A DNA stretch of 64,000 bases from Apium graveolens. Its lineage: Eukaryota > Streptophyta > Magnoliopsida > Apiales > Apiaceae. Positions 36,346 to 47,722 of this stretch are shown here, one piece after another; position 1 is the stretch's first letter; every line of letters starts with the position of its first letter. The DNA lies in NCBI RefSeq assembly GCF_009905375.1, contig NC_133650.1, positions 147,144,567 to 147,208,566 of the forward strand, in the 5' to 3' direction. The notes under the pieces are model-generated. The model was not told the origin of the DNA. It did not search any database and was given only the letters and a program-made list of their open reading frames with translations. The position numbers and the translations under genes were made by a program.

Positions 36346-38224
36346 TGTAACACCCCCAAATCCGGGGTCAGGGATTCGGGTTGTCACGAGTTCCATTTCC
36401 CTTAATAATACTTAATCTTAACAATCAACCAACTACTGCGTACTGTGACCCCATAATATACACACACACACACACCACAAGTTATAGTCTCAGAGATGAA
36501 TACCAAAAATAATACAAGTCATTTTATTCCACAATTATAAGTCATTACACCTCGAAAAGGTTTCTGAATAAATTTACATATTCTTTGCCATTATTACAAT
36601 TCATAATATACATAAGTCTGGTACATCAATAGTTGAAAACCTAGCCTATTGGTAGTTCCTACCTCAGCTACGGCGGCATCAACGCCTACAGGAAACTACA
36701 GAACGTTTCCTATCCGCTCAAGAATTGGGAGCTTGATCATGTTCATCTTGTCTATCTGTTGTTGTGTGATGAAAGAAGAAAGCAAGGGTGAGCAATAAGC
36801 CCACCGAAATAATATGTATAATAATTAACAATATATGAGCATTCTCATAGTACTCATGAAAGTCTTGGTCAAGAAGAAATGAACCAAGTTTGATCTCTTA
36901 ATGTGACGAAGTCATAAAATATTCAGTATATATACTTATATACTTTTCAAAATCTTTGAAATCCTCTGCCATGTATAATATACACAGAGTTCCAGTTTAT
37001 AACTGTATAAAAATATCGTTGCAAGGTGATCTTATATATCTAACCTTGTCTCAACGTTTTTCTGAAAATCTTTGACATGCATAAGATAATCATTTACTAC
37101 ATATAAGTTTAAAAGATGAAGTTACAAGATACTCCAATATACTTATATCTTTTCCGAATACTACTTGAACTACCACCGTTCAAGTTATAATTAGTTTCAA
37201 AAGTTCATCACACTGATGAGACTACAAGATAAGACTTGAATAGATTCAATCTTTGAAATATCATTTGAAAGAAATGAAGTTACGAGATACTTCATCAAAT
37301 CCCGATATATATATACACCTATATATATACATTTCATACACTCCTTGAAAACCTCTGTTATGAAAATTATAAACATAGTTGTAATATCCAATGAATTTGG
37401 AAAGGAGAAAACCTTGGCATAAACCTGATATCTTGCTAATCAGGCAAAGATACCAATAAGTAACCTTTTCTACGAGTAGATGGACGAATTCCCCACTGGT
37501 CATCACCCTGACCGTATTAGGACCTATGTTGGACTGCCACTCAGCCACTTACGCATTGATGGACTCCCACTGAGCCACTTACACTTTCATGGACGCCCAC
37601 TGAGCCCATGTTGCTTATGCCGACTCAAATAGATGGACTTACTTCCCGAACGTTGGGTAAGTAATCAATTCATTTATCAAAATAGCAACCTCGTTGCGAA
37701 TATAAAATACACCACAGAGCCGGATCCCTTAGATTTTTGAGCGAGTATTCAAGTCCCCTTCAAAATGGAAGATCTTAAATTTGAAAACGAGTTTTGGGAT
37801 CCGCTCTAACTTTTAAAAATCAGTTTGAAGACACGAAAACATTTTTAAGAATGTTTGGAGTAATTCTGATTTAATGAAATAAATCAGTCCCGATATATTA
37901 GAAAATATCTAAATATTATTATTTAAATAATATTCCCATAAAGGATAATCTCTATAAAAATATTTGAAGTAGAAGTTTTAAAACTCATACTTGAAATGAA
38001 TAATAAATAACCAAAGATATACTTATACCAAAGTACGATCTTTATTTGAATAATCGAAAATAAGTTTGTTTATAGAAACAATATTCTTTAATAAAATAAA
38101 TAATATTATTTAATAAAATAAGCGGAGTCATAAGTCCTCGAATGAATATTCAAAAATAATATTCATTATATAAAATAAGGTTATCGAATAAACCTTATTC
38201 GATTAATAGTTTTGATAACTATAT

Positions 38225-38264
<40 letters not shown>

Positions 38265-40335
38265 TACTCGGGAACATCGACTCCCGGTTTAGAAAATGTT
38301 CACCTTTGGGTCCCCTATACTAAGGGTATACGCAACTACTGCTTATCTCTAGCATAGGTATTATGCAACTTATAAGCATTTGAATTAACAATTAAATATC
38401 AAGATTACGAAACAGACATGCATATATACCATATCAGCATGCTCCAATATATCATAAAATTTGCTAATAACAATCATGCACTTATCACAAAATAATGCAT
38501 ATACATATATTTACATTACAACAACAGTATAACGGGTAGAAAACTTGCCTGAGTGCTCCGGGGTGTACTTAAGCTTAGAGTGGGTCCGGTAACCTATGAA
38601 CAACAACATAAGCCGGAATTAAACCACGGTCGCTTAAGAAACTAGACTTTAACCAATTGAACCCTAACGTTTGCTTATGGTCATTTCTACGCTTAACAAA
38701 TCACATAAGTCGCTCGAGTACCCTCGGCTCCACCATATTTAATAAATTAACCGTTACGAATTTTAAGGCGACGCTTTCGCGAATACCCTACCAACTGCCT
38801 AGTACACTTTACATAATCGTTTCATACTCCAATTAGTCATTTAAGGGCCTTAACCAAGGTTTCAAAGTAAGGCGAGGGGTAATGGTTCGTTCACGAAACG
38901 TCGTTACTTAAAACGGTCGTTTCTCCTAAACCGTACATCGGATTCAAGTGATCCACATATCAAAACGAAGCTTACGACACGCTCTAGCTAAACATGGCAA
39001 TGTTATAGATTGTTTATTGAGTTTTCTGTCCTGAACACTAAGAACAAGCAGTTGAATAAAAATGGGCATTACGACGGCTATATTTACGAGTTTTCCAAGT
39101 TTCTCACTACACCAAAATCTCACCAAACAACCCACAATCATTAACACATCAAAACCTCAACTAAATAATACTATACCAGTCCTTATTTTTCATATTCTTC
39201 ATCTCAACCAACCACAATCAAGTTTTATTAACTATAACAAGATTCATTCACCAAATCACTCCAAATCCAAATCAAACTACTAATAATCAAAGGTCATGCT
39301 TCTGATTTAGAAAACCAACCATCAAAATCACTAATAATCAAAGTAAAGGATAGGGTTTGAAGTTTATACCTTCCTTGGGAGGTGTTAAGTTGCTAAGAAG
39401 CCTTAGGGAGCCTCCTACAAGATCTTGATCTTTCCAAAGAAATCAAGAACACAAAGTTAGGCTTTGAAGTTTCTAAAAATCCGATTGAAAGAACTGTAAA
39501 AATGAGGGTCTTACCATACTTATTTGGATGAGACTTGTGAACAAGAGTTTTAGTCCATCTCAATACCTTTCCAACGAGCTATAGAACACAACATTTGAGT
39601 GAGAAATGAAGGAGATACAGCCGTTTTAATGTGCTGGTTCTGTTTTGGCCGAGAGCAATGGAAATGGGGGAGGAAGATGAGAGCTTGTGTTGACTTGAAC
39701 TTGTGGTGGAAATGAAATGATTTTAGGATATTTACTTGACTAGTTGTTTTGTTTGAATTAATGGAAAGTGACATAAGCATGGTGATGTCATCAAGCTTAC
39801 ATAATCCTTGCTACTTGTCTCATCCTTATGGTGGAAGCATCTTTTTAAGCTTAATCCTTATATTAAGATGTTAACTAAGTGCATTAATCTTGCACTAATT
39901 GACCCTCATCCTTGCCTCTTGCGTTACCCAGTCGTTTAATTATTTTACGACTCGTTTATTGTTCATTCTCGTTGATCGTTTGATGGATCATATCCGGGAT
40001 CTCATTACTTGGGTCCCCCTAAACCTTTCTCAATATTTCATATTCCTTTTATGGTTCTCTCTTATAATCCTTGAATTTAAATCCTTTTAATCATGTTACC
40101 TTATACTTAATTCTTTCGGTATCTGGTGGATTTTCGGGAAAAATCAAAATGTTCGAATTTGGATTCTGACGATCTTTACATACACTTATATAGCATATGG
40201 AGTACTAATAAAATCTCAGAATATCAATAAAAGAACTCCTACATAGTGTGGCATGAAAAGTTTTCTTAATCAGCATAATTAGCAAAATCTCTATTCATCA
40301 GTGTTTCAAAGATTCCAAAAATTGGGGTTATTACA
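36346..40335 (-). repeat. Element F 5' LTR
   Basis: 3990 bp, starting TGTAACACCCCCAAATCCGG and ending TTGGGGTTATTACA on the plus strand. It matches 26363-30767 apart from the MITE. The two differ at about 3 percent of positions where compared. Confidence 0.9.
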
Positions 40336-40762
40336 ATCTAGGTATTTTTTTCATAATTTTGTGATGTGTACATTATTTGTTATGAATTTTTTAAAATTGT
40401 TTTAATTAAAAATTCATGAAATAATTATGCATGTTAATAGTTATGATTAAAATTTGCACAAGGACCCATGGCTGATCTGATAATTTTCTGCTACTGCCTG
40501 ATTTAAGAAATCATATTATTTTGATTTTTATTAATTTATTAATTAAATGTTTATTAATTTATTAGTAATAAAATTAAAATGAGACAATATCAATAAAGGT
40601 TGTTAAATGAGGGAGTAAAGAAAAGGGGTTACCTATTTTTGAAACGGTTGTAAGCAGACACAGACAAACGGCAGGTGCAGGTAGATAGAAAGAAAAAAAA
40701 ATTGCAAAGCAACGGTCGGCCAGGCGCAGGCGCGTGAAGCGCACGCGCGGAGGGGGATGTCG

Positions 40763-40895
40763 CGCATTCCGGGAATGCGTTACACCCTGTTGCGCATTCA
40801 CGGAATGCGTTACACCCTTTAATGGCTTAAAAGGGTTGTAACTCATTACCAGAATGCGTTAGAGGGCTTGTAACGCATTCCTGTAATGCGTTACA
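40763..40895. repeat. Hairpin array in the leader of element E
   Basis: Four inverted repeats share the arms (TGTAA)CGCATT(CC)/(GG)AATGCG(TTACA). The copies are at 40763-40779 (8-bp arms, 1-nt loop), 40793-40809 (7-bp arms, 3-nt loop), about 40837-40862 (imperfect, TAACTCATT/AATGCGTTA) and 40869-40895 (11-bp arms, 5-nt loop). They would form stem-loops in the RNA leader or act as binding sites in DNA. Confidence 0.85.
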
Positions 40896-41651
40896 ACCCA
40901 TCTGTCTTTTTTTAATTTGATTTTTAGGAGTTTCGTAAATCTGTTTTGGGCGTGCAATATATCGTTGGATTCGTTTTTCCGAGATGGATCTAATGGAGTG
41001 GTCAAATATTTTTTATATAAAAGTTTTGAACTATTTATATTCCCAAAAGTGTTTTAAAGCATGTTTTAATTGTTTTAATTGCTTTTAAATGCTATAATAA
41101 ATCCATACATCATTATATCAATGTGTGACATGATATTGCTTGAATTCTTACTTGTTTATTTATTTCTATATATGAGATATATGCGTATGTTTACCATGCG
41201 ATGATAGATTTAGGTGAACTTAAATCAAAATAAGGCGTGCTCTAGAAAATCTAGAATAGGAATCGTTTCTTGCCTTAACAATAATATTATGAATACAATT
41301 ATGAGATTCTTGTGTTTATGAAACACGTAATTAAATATGAATTTTCAATTTTGAGAGAAAGGATTATTCTGTCAAAAGCAGATTTTGATCTGTAAGAAAG
41401 GGGTATTAAGTGACGCCTCTTGACAATGCTCCCCCCGATCTGGGAATCATTTGATTATCGATTATTGATTTAAAATATTTAATTTAAAAGGAAGAGTCTC
41501 TTTATAATATGATTATGATTGTAACATAATATAATCCCTCTAAAATTAAATAATATCAAGCAATAATTGGCCAATGACACAATGAGTTTGTGTCGGTCAT
41601 AGCCTTCCAACATGGTAGAAAGTAGTTCTTATTTTTAAATCATTATTGTTT

Positions 41652-41949
41652 CATGCTACAGCCGAGGGCTTTGATTTTGAAATAAGAAATACTTTTCTAT
41701 TACATAGAGATGTGTACATTAAATTAGAATCTAAAGGTCGTTACGTGCTGCAGCCGTGGGCCGTTAGAGACTGATTCAATTGTACAAAATGTTGGGTTAG
41801 ACTTGACTTAGAATATTGAGTCTGTCGTGCTACAGCCGTGACTCAATTATTCAAGAGGCTAAAGTTTTATTAGGGAATAACATAAGATGTAGATGGCAAG
41901 AGTTGTCTGCCTATTGAACATCACATGACGTTTCGTGCTACAACCGAGG
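41652..41949 (+). repeat. Four spaced CGTGCTACAGCCG repeats in the leader of element E
   Basis: Copies start at 41652 (CATGCTACAGCCGAGGG), 41744 (CGTGCTGCAGCCGTGGG), 41826 (CGTGCTACAGCCGTG) and 41934 (CGTGCTACAACCGAGG), 82-108 bp apart. The intervening sequence is not strongly similar. They precede the gag start by 200-500 bp. Confidence 0.8.
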
Positions 41950-42149
41950 TTGTGTGATGGAATGTAGGATCCCTATTCCCACTAGCATTATGAATGCTTA
42001 ATTTTTCACTTAGGGGGTTGTATAAATTAGATTAACTAGTGGGAGCCACTTATGAATAAAGACCCGATTCATATAGTGTTTTGAAATGAAATTAAATATT
42101 TGCTAAGTGTTGTTATGTGTTCATCATTTACAGATTTACTATATACGTT

Positions 42150-43180
42150 ATGTCTTCTGCACTATCACTCCGGAGTATACTAGATGCTCACAAGTTGACT
42201 GGTCCTAATTTTGCTGACTGGCTTCGAAACTTGAGAATTGTTCTCAGGGTGGAGAAGCTGAAATATGTGCTTGACTCACCTAAGCCTACTGAACCTGCTA
42301 ACGATGCACATAATGATGAACATGTTGTGTATCTTAAGTGGATAGATGATGCAAATGTTGCTCAATGCATCATGCTAGCTTCCATGAACATTAAGCTACA
42401 GAAGCAGCATGAGCATATGGATGCTCACACTATCCTTATGCATATATAAGAGTTGTATGATGTGGCAGGGAGGACAGCTCGATATGAGATATCGAAGGAG
42501 TTGTTCGGTTGTAGGATGTCTGAGGGATCATCTGTGAATGACCATGTACTTAAGATGATCGATTTGATTGAACGTCTTGGACAACTTGGTTTGCCATGGA
42601 TGGGGAGCTGAGCCAAGACTTGGTCTTGCAATCACTTCCGGGTTCATTTTCGCAGTTTATTGTGAACTTTCACATGAATAAGATGGATGTCAGCCTGGCT
42701 GAACTCCACAACATGTTGAAGACTGCGGAATCGAATTTTCCCCCTAAGAAGAGCTTTGTTCTTCTAATTGATGAAGGTTCCAATCCTAAGAAAAGGAAGA
42801 AGAACCCTTCCAAGAAGAAGAAAGTAGGTGAGAAAAAGCCTATTCCACCAAAAACTGAAGACCCCAAGAGCAAAGTTGTTTGCTTCCACTGTAATAAGGT
42901 GGGGCACTGGAAGAGGAACTACAAGGTTTACCTTGCAGAATTGAAGAAGAAGAAGGGTAGTAAGACTACCGCTTCTGTTTCAGGTATGTTCATGATTGAA
43001 GTGAATATGTCATTAAATCAAATTTCCACTTGGGTATTAGATACCCTCTGTGGTTTTCATATTTGCAATTCGTTGCAGGGACTAAGGAGAAGTAGGACTC
43101 TTGAGGAAGAGGAGGTGATTCTACGGATGGAAAATGGAGCAAGAGTTGCTGCTGAAGCTGTATGATCATTTCATTTACAT
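42150..43180 (+). pseudogene. gag: Element E gag with zinc knuckle, and protease
   Basis: The ATG at 42150 begins MSSALSLRSILDAHKLTGPN, then FADWLRNLRIVLR, a copia Gag (UBN2-like). A stop at 42447-42449 is followed in frame by ELYDVAGRTARYEISKELFG. A frameshift near 42600 leads to the 42596-43165 frame, with a lysine-rich stretch and CFHCNKVGHWKRNY, a CX2CX4HX4C knuckle whose last cysteine is tyrosine. The protease start follows as WVLDTLCGFHICNS, with the DTG-type active site changed to Asp-Thr-Leu. A further frameshift lies at about 43165. Confidence 0.82.
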
Positions 43181-43785
43181 ATGCCTACGGGCAAGACTAT
43201 TGTTTTAAATAATTGTTATTTTGTTCCCTCAATTGTGAGGAATATTATTTCTATTCCCATGTTAGACTGGGCTGGATTTTCGTTTGTTATTCAGAATAAT
43301 AAATGTTCAATTCTTAGAGATAACGTTCTTTATGGAAGTGGTATTTTAAAGAATGGTTTGTATGTATGTGACGTAGAGCATAATTTACTACAAATTGAAC
43401 ATACTAATAAAAGAAAAAGGGATGATGAAAATCTCACCTTTTTGTGGCACTGCAGACTTGGTCATATTAGTGAAAATAGACTGCGGACATTGCATAAGGA
43501 AGGGTTACTTGACCCCTTTGATTTTGAATCATATCTTACATGCGAGTCTTGTCTATTGGGTAAAATGACTAAATCTCCATTTATTGGACATGGAGAGAGG
43601 GCTGCAGATTTGCTGGGATTGGTACACACAGATGTATGTGGACCAATGTCTATGCAAGCCATGGGTGGATTTTCATACTTCATTACTTTCATAGATGATC
43701 GATCTAGATTCGAATATGTGTATTTGATGAAAAACAAGTCTAAAGCCTTTGAAAAGTTCAAAGAATATAAGTATGAAGTGGAGAA
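43181..43785 (+). pseudogene. int: Element E protease end, GAG-pre-integrase and integrase start
   Basis: The open frame reads on from the protease (NCYFVPSIVRNIISIPMLD) to the zinc-binding region with WHCRLGHISENRLRTLHKEG and CESCLLGKMTKSPF, then the first catalytic Asp in HTDVCGPM and FITFIDDRSRFEYVYLM. Near 43785 the sequence jumps to a later part of the integrase and the frame is lost, so the second catalytic Asp and the Glu are deleted. Confidence 0.85.
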
Positions 43786-44486
43786 ATCGAACTTTGTTAG
43801 ACATGGTTCGGTCCATGATGAGCTATGCGAATCTTCCAGTATTCCTGTGGGGTTATGCATTGGAAACCTCAGCATATTTACTGAATAAGGTGCCTTCCAA
43901 ATCTGTTCCTCAAACTCCATATGAGATATTGAAAGAAAGGAAACTGAGTCTTAAATACGTTAAGATTTGGGGATGTGCAGCTTATGTCAAGAAAGTTGAC
44001 CCAGATAAGCTGGAATCTCGATCCGTAAAATGTAGTTTTGTGGGATATCCTAAAGAGACTTTAGGGTATTACTTTTACACCGATCATAGGGTGTTTGTCT
44101 CCAGACATGCTACCTTCTTAGAAAAGCAGTTTATCCTTGAAGGAAACAGTGGGAGAAAAATTGAACTTGATGAAGTTCAAGAAGCACAAACTATTACGGT
44201 TCAAGTGGAAACACCTGTTCAGACTGAACAACCTTCTATGGAACAGCCCATTCGTAGGTCAGGGAGAGTGTCTCGACAACCTGAGAGGTATTATGGCCTT
44301 GTCATTGAGAATGACAATGAGTTGTCAATCATTGATGATGACGACCCTTTGACCTATAATGAGGCTATAAGTAGTGTTGACTCCGAGAAATGGCAAAGTG
44401 CCATGAAATCCGAAATGGAATCTATGTATACCAACCAAGTATGGACTTTGGTTGAAGCACCTGAGGGTGTGAAGCCTATTGAGTGA
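43786..44486 (+). pseudogene. Element E integrase C-terminal part and linker to RT
   Basis: In the next frame the protein resumes with RNRTLLDMVRSMMSYANLP, WGYALETSAYLLNKVPSKS and WGCAAYVKKVDPDKL, then a linker with IRRSGRVSRQPERYYG, and the RT start (EAISSVDSEKWQSAMKSEME) up to a stop TGA at 44484-44486 (IE*KWVYKRK). The resumption after the deletion shows that about 60-70 codons of the catalytic core were lost. Confidence 0.85.
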
Positions 44487-45435
44487 AAATGGGTATACAA
44501 AAGAAAGATTGGAGCAGATGGCCAGGTGGAGACCTATAAGGCCGGGCTCGTGGCAAAAGGATTCAGACAAAGGCAAGGGATTGACTTTGATGAAACTTTT
44601 TCGCCAGTAGCCCTGTTAAAATCAATTCGGATTTTGCTTGCGATTTCTGCTTACTACGACAATGAGATCTGGCAAATTGACGTGAAAACGGCCTTCCTCA
44701 GTGGGAAACTTGAAGAGGAAGTGTATATGACACAGCCAGAGGGTTTTCTTTCCAAGGGAAATGAACACCTAGTGTGTAAGCTGCTGCGAACCATATATGG
44801 TTTAAAGCAAGCTTGTCGTAGATGGAACATCCGTTTTGATGAGACAATCAAAGAGTTTGGTTTTATAAAAAAACATAGATGAACCATGTGTCTACAAGAA
44901 GGTTAGTGGGAGCACGGTAACATTTCTTGTATTGTATGTGGATGACATACTTCTTATAGGAAATGATATACCGATGCTGCAATCAGTCAAAGTGTGGCTA
45001 TCGAAGAACTTCACTATGAAGGACTTGGGAGAAGCATCCTACATTCTCGGTATGAGGATCTATAGAGATAGATCTAGAAGAATGATAGGTCTTACTCAGG
45101 GTACATACATCCAGAAAGTGCTTAAAAGGTTTAGCATGGAAAACTCCAAAAGAGGTCTCATACCGATGAGCCATGGAGTGTCCCTTTCCGAAAAGATGTC
45201 TCCTAAGACACCTGGGGAAAGGGAGCGTATGAGTAAAATTCCTTATGCTTCAGCAATAGGATCTATCATGTACGCGATGTTATGTACTAGGCCTGATGTT
45301 GCTTATTCAATTAGTGTGGCGAGCAGATATCAGTCCAATCTAGGTGAAGACCACTGGAAAGCAGTGAAGAACATCCTAAGTACTTGCGAAGGACTAAGGA
45401 CATTTTTCTTGTTTTTGGTGGTGGATCTGAGTTGA
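44487..45435 (+). pseudogene. Element E reverse transcriptase
   Basis: Frames 44526-44882 and 44932-45435 carry the copia RT: YKAGLVAKGFRQRQGIDFDE, IDVKTAFLSGKLEEEVYM, LLRTIYGLKQACRRW, then the catalytic YVDDILLIGND at about 44935-44967 and MKDLGEASYILGMRIYRD. A single-base indel near 44870-44882 in a run of A bases and a stop break it between these parts. The active-site Asp-Asp is intact. A frameshift at about 45400 leads to RNase H. Confidence 0.88.
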
Positions 45436-45935
45436 AAATAGAGGGTTATACTGACTCTAGTTTTCAATCAGAAAGTGATGATAGAAAATCCATGTCACGG
45501 TACGTGTTTACTCTGAATGGTGGTGTAATTAATTGGAAGAGTTCCAAACAGTCTACAACGGCTGACTCCACAACGGAAGCAGAATATATAGCTGCAAGTG
45601 AGGCTGCAAAAGAAGCCGTTTGGATGAGGAAATTTGTTTCTGAGTTGGGAGTTGTTCCTAGCATTGAGGAGCCTATTGTGTTGTATTGTGATAACAACGC
45701 AGCAATAGCACAAGCCAAGGAACCTAGGTCTTACAAAAATTCCAAACATGTTTAGCGACGCTTTCATTTGATTAGGAAAATCATTGAAAGAGGAGATGTC
45801 AAGATTGAGAGAGTTGACACACATAACAACGTAGCAGACCCACTCACAAAGTCATTGTCTCATATTCACTTTGATCGTCATGAACAGAAGATGGGTATTA
45901 GATACCAGGGTGATTGCTTTAGTTCTAGTGGGGGA
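45384..45935 (+). pseudogene. Element E RNase H domain
   Basis: The frame at 45384-45755 reads GYTDSSFQSESDDRKSMSRY, VINWKSSKQSTTADSTTEAE, AAKEAVWMRKF and YCDNNAAIAQAKEP, the copia RNase H with its catalytic acidic residues. A stop TAG at 45753 interrupts it. The following frame reads KIERVDTHNNVADPLTKSL, the typical C-terminus, and then runs into the 3' LTR without a stop at the usual place. Confidence 0.88.
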
Positions 45936-45936
45936 T
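45926..45936 (+). promoter_or_regulatory. Element E polypurine tract
   Basis: CTAGTGGGGGAT directly precedes the 3' LTR start TGAAAGTG. A purine run at this place primes plus-strand synthesis in copia elements. Confidence 0.75.
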
Positions 45937-47509
45937 TGAAAGTGTTTGTCCTAAATCCAATCATGTATGATGAGTTAGGAAAAACTTTCTTGTATTCCTA
46001 TTTGATTTCATTGAAATTAATAAAAGACTTATTTTGTTTAATTATGGGCTTTATCTATTTAAAGTGTATTAAATAAGATGTTCCTTAGTTTAGAGTAAAG
46101 CTTCTAGAATTATAATGAGATTATAATAGTGAGATCTAGAAGACGATAACTATAGACTCAAACAGTTCCTGATCATAGGATAACTAATCGAATGTTAGTG
46201 GATCCGCAAAGATTGGTACATACTATGCTTGCTCCCTTCAGGAGGATGTCTGTTCTCATAGGCATTTGTGTGGTGACACTATAGCTAGTATGTAGGTGCT
46301 TATTAGGGAATAAGTTCACTGAACATGACTCGATAAGTTGAACAACTAATGGAGATTACTCACGTGTCAATAGTGGTTCACTGAGTGATAGTTGTACAAG
46401 TGTCCTTAGACTTGAGATCGTTAAAGTTATCTTGTATATAATGAATTGTGCTTTGGTTTAGTCTTTTGTCTCAAGGACATCCATTAGGTTTATTCTGGGC
46501 ATAGGGATTTGTGTACAGAGATAGTTAACGTCAATAGAGGATCTACCCCTTCCAGTATAGGAAGAGAATATCCTATGTTATTCTTAGTATGCGAGTTCTG
46601 GAATCTCTGGCCAGAGTGTATGAAATTAGAAAGGAGTTTCTAATTTGCATTAATATGAACTTTGCATTATGAATAAGAAATCTTATGATTAAATTTGATA
46701 GGCCTGACAAAAGATCCATGCCTTGTATTTAATCGGGATATTATAAGGGTAGAAGGAATTCATTATACGGTAACTAGTCACTGACAGGTTCTTGGTATTC
46801 TAAGCAGTGAATTCATATTATCCGGATAGTCGTGATATGTTGAGAAGCATCACTCACGATGTAGAATAAATATAATTAATCATTTAATTATATTTAGTAA
46901 ATTTTAGTATTCATATAAATAATTAATAAAAGTTTATTTTTATTTATTTCTACTACCGGAATAATATTGAACCTACAGGGTCACACCATAAAAGAATATT
47001 TTCTTTGATGAAATAATGAGATAGAGGATTATTTTCTAAATAGTTTAGAAAAAGAAATAATGATTAAAATAGTTTTAATTATTATTAAAGCATTTTATAA
47101 AGATAAAATGTGAGGGTTAATATATATATATAAAGATATATTTTATAACTCTGGGAGAGCCCTATAAATAGAATGAGATGGCTCATTCTATTTACACAAT
47201 TTTGGTTTTGTGAAAACCCTAGCCTCCATCTTCTTCCTCTCTCTCTCTCTCTCCCCAAAACTCCATTTTTATAAAAACTCAGTTTTATAAAAAGGTTCAT
47301 CGAAGAGGATCGTTCTTGGTGGATACCGGTAGAGTGCTTCACACACTAAGGAGCAACTGCTAGCACTCCATTTTTATAAAGCTTCGATTCACAAGGTATG
47401 GTTATGATTCCTTCGTTTTTCCTTTTTATACGTTTTTCTATATGTGCGGTATATGGTTTTTACGGAATAAATGTTATATTTCACTTCCGCTCATCCGTAA
47501 ATTCCTTCA
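45937..47509 (+). repeat. Element E 3' LTR
   Basis: 1573 bp, a copy of 24608-26177 with about 3 percent differences. Eleven substitutions were counted in the first 285 bp. It ends AAATTCCTTCA, followed by TSD TAAAG. Confidence 0.88.
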
Positions 47510-47514
47510 TAAAG
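47510..47514. repeat. TSD of element E, right copy (TAAAG)
   Basis: Exact match to 24603-24607; the end of the LTR of element D resumes after it. Confidence 0.9.
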
Positions 47515-47534
47515 TTCACAACATATTTACAACA
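47515..47534 (-). repeat. Element D 3' LTR, last 20 bp
   Basis: TTCACAACATATTTACAACA matches the end of the other LTR (TTCACAATATATTCACAACA at 61478-61497) and is followed by the polypurine tract of D. Confidence 0.85.
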
Positions 47535-47548
47535 ATCTCCCCCAATTT
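47535..47548 (-). promoter_or_regulatory. Element D polypurine tract
   Basis: The minus strand reads AAATTGGGGGAGAT immediately before the LTR start TGTTGTAAATATG. This is the form seen in SIRE-like copia elements. Confidence 0.85.
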
Positions 47549-47722
47549 ATGTCTACTTGAAGTGTAGCCATAAATTAGGAGAAACTTGATGATAACAAAA
47601 CACCCTAAAAATACAAATTTAAATGGAAGTAGATAAGATTGTAAAGTGCTTTAATTATCAAAATGTATAAAGATTTGCTCATAGTCATTTTTAAGGTGCT
47701 CCTCTAGCCTGAGCAGATTAAT

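Larger units (their letters stand above)
26363..40335 (-). mobile_element. Element F: gypsy element of the same family as C, chimeric
   Basis: LTRs at 26363-30767 and 36346-40335 enclose a 5.6 kb interior on the minus strand. The LTR ends (TGTAATAACCCC and GGGGGTGTTACA on the minus strand), polypurine tract and decayed pol match element C. LTR divergence is about 3 percent in the 180 bp compared. TSD is ATCTA. Its gag carries an inserted RT-RNase H segment that C lacks. It lies in the leader of element E, 185 bp after the 5' LTR of E. Confidence 0.9.
40341..42149 (+). other. Element E leader (5' untranslated region)
   Basis: This is the stretch between the F insertion and the gag start of E; the first 185 bp of the leader are at 26178-26362. 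It is non-coding. It contains a set of hairpins at 40763-40895 and four spaced CGTGCTACAGCCG repeats at 41652-41949, listed separately. TSD copy ATCTA of element F lies just before it at 40336-40340. Confidence 0.75.
24608..47509 (+). mobile_element. Element E: Ty1/copia retrotransposon, interrupted by element F
   Basis: Two LTRs of 1570 and 1573 bp starting TGAAAG(C/T)G and ending TTCCTTCA enclose a leader, gag, protease, integrase, RT and RNase H on the plus strand. The primer site follows the 5' LTR and a polypurine tract precedes the 3' LTR. TSD is TAAAG. LTR divergence is roughly 3 percent. Without F it is about 8.9 kb. The Gag start (MSSALSLRSILDAHKLTGPN) and LTR length suggest a lineage near Angela/Tork, but I cannot assign it firmly. 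Confidence 0.88.

Noticed and set aside
40660..40760. GC-rich stretch (GGCGCAGGCGCGTGAAGCGC) as a CpG island or gene promoter
   Set aside because: It lies in the leader of element E next to the hairpin array, with no host exon following; the gene downstream is the gag of E.
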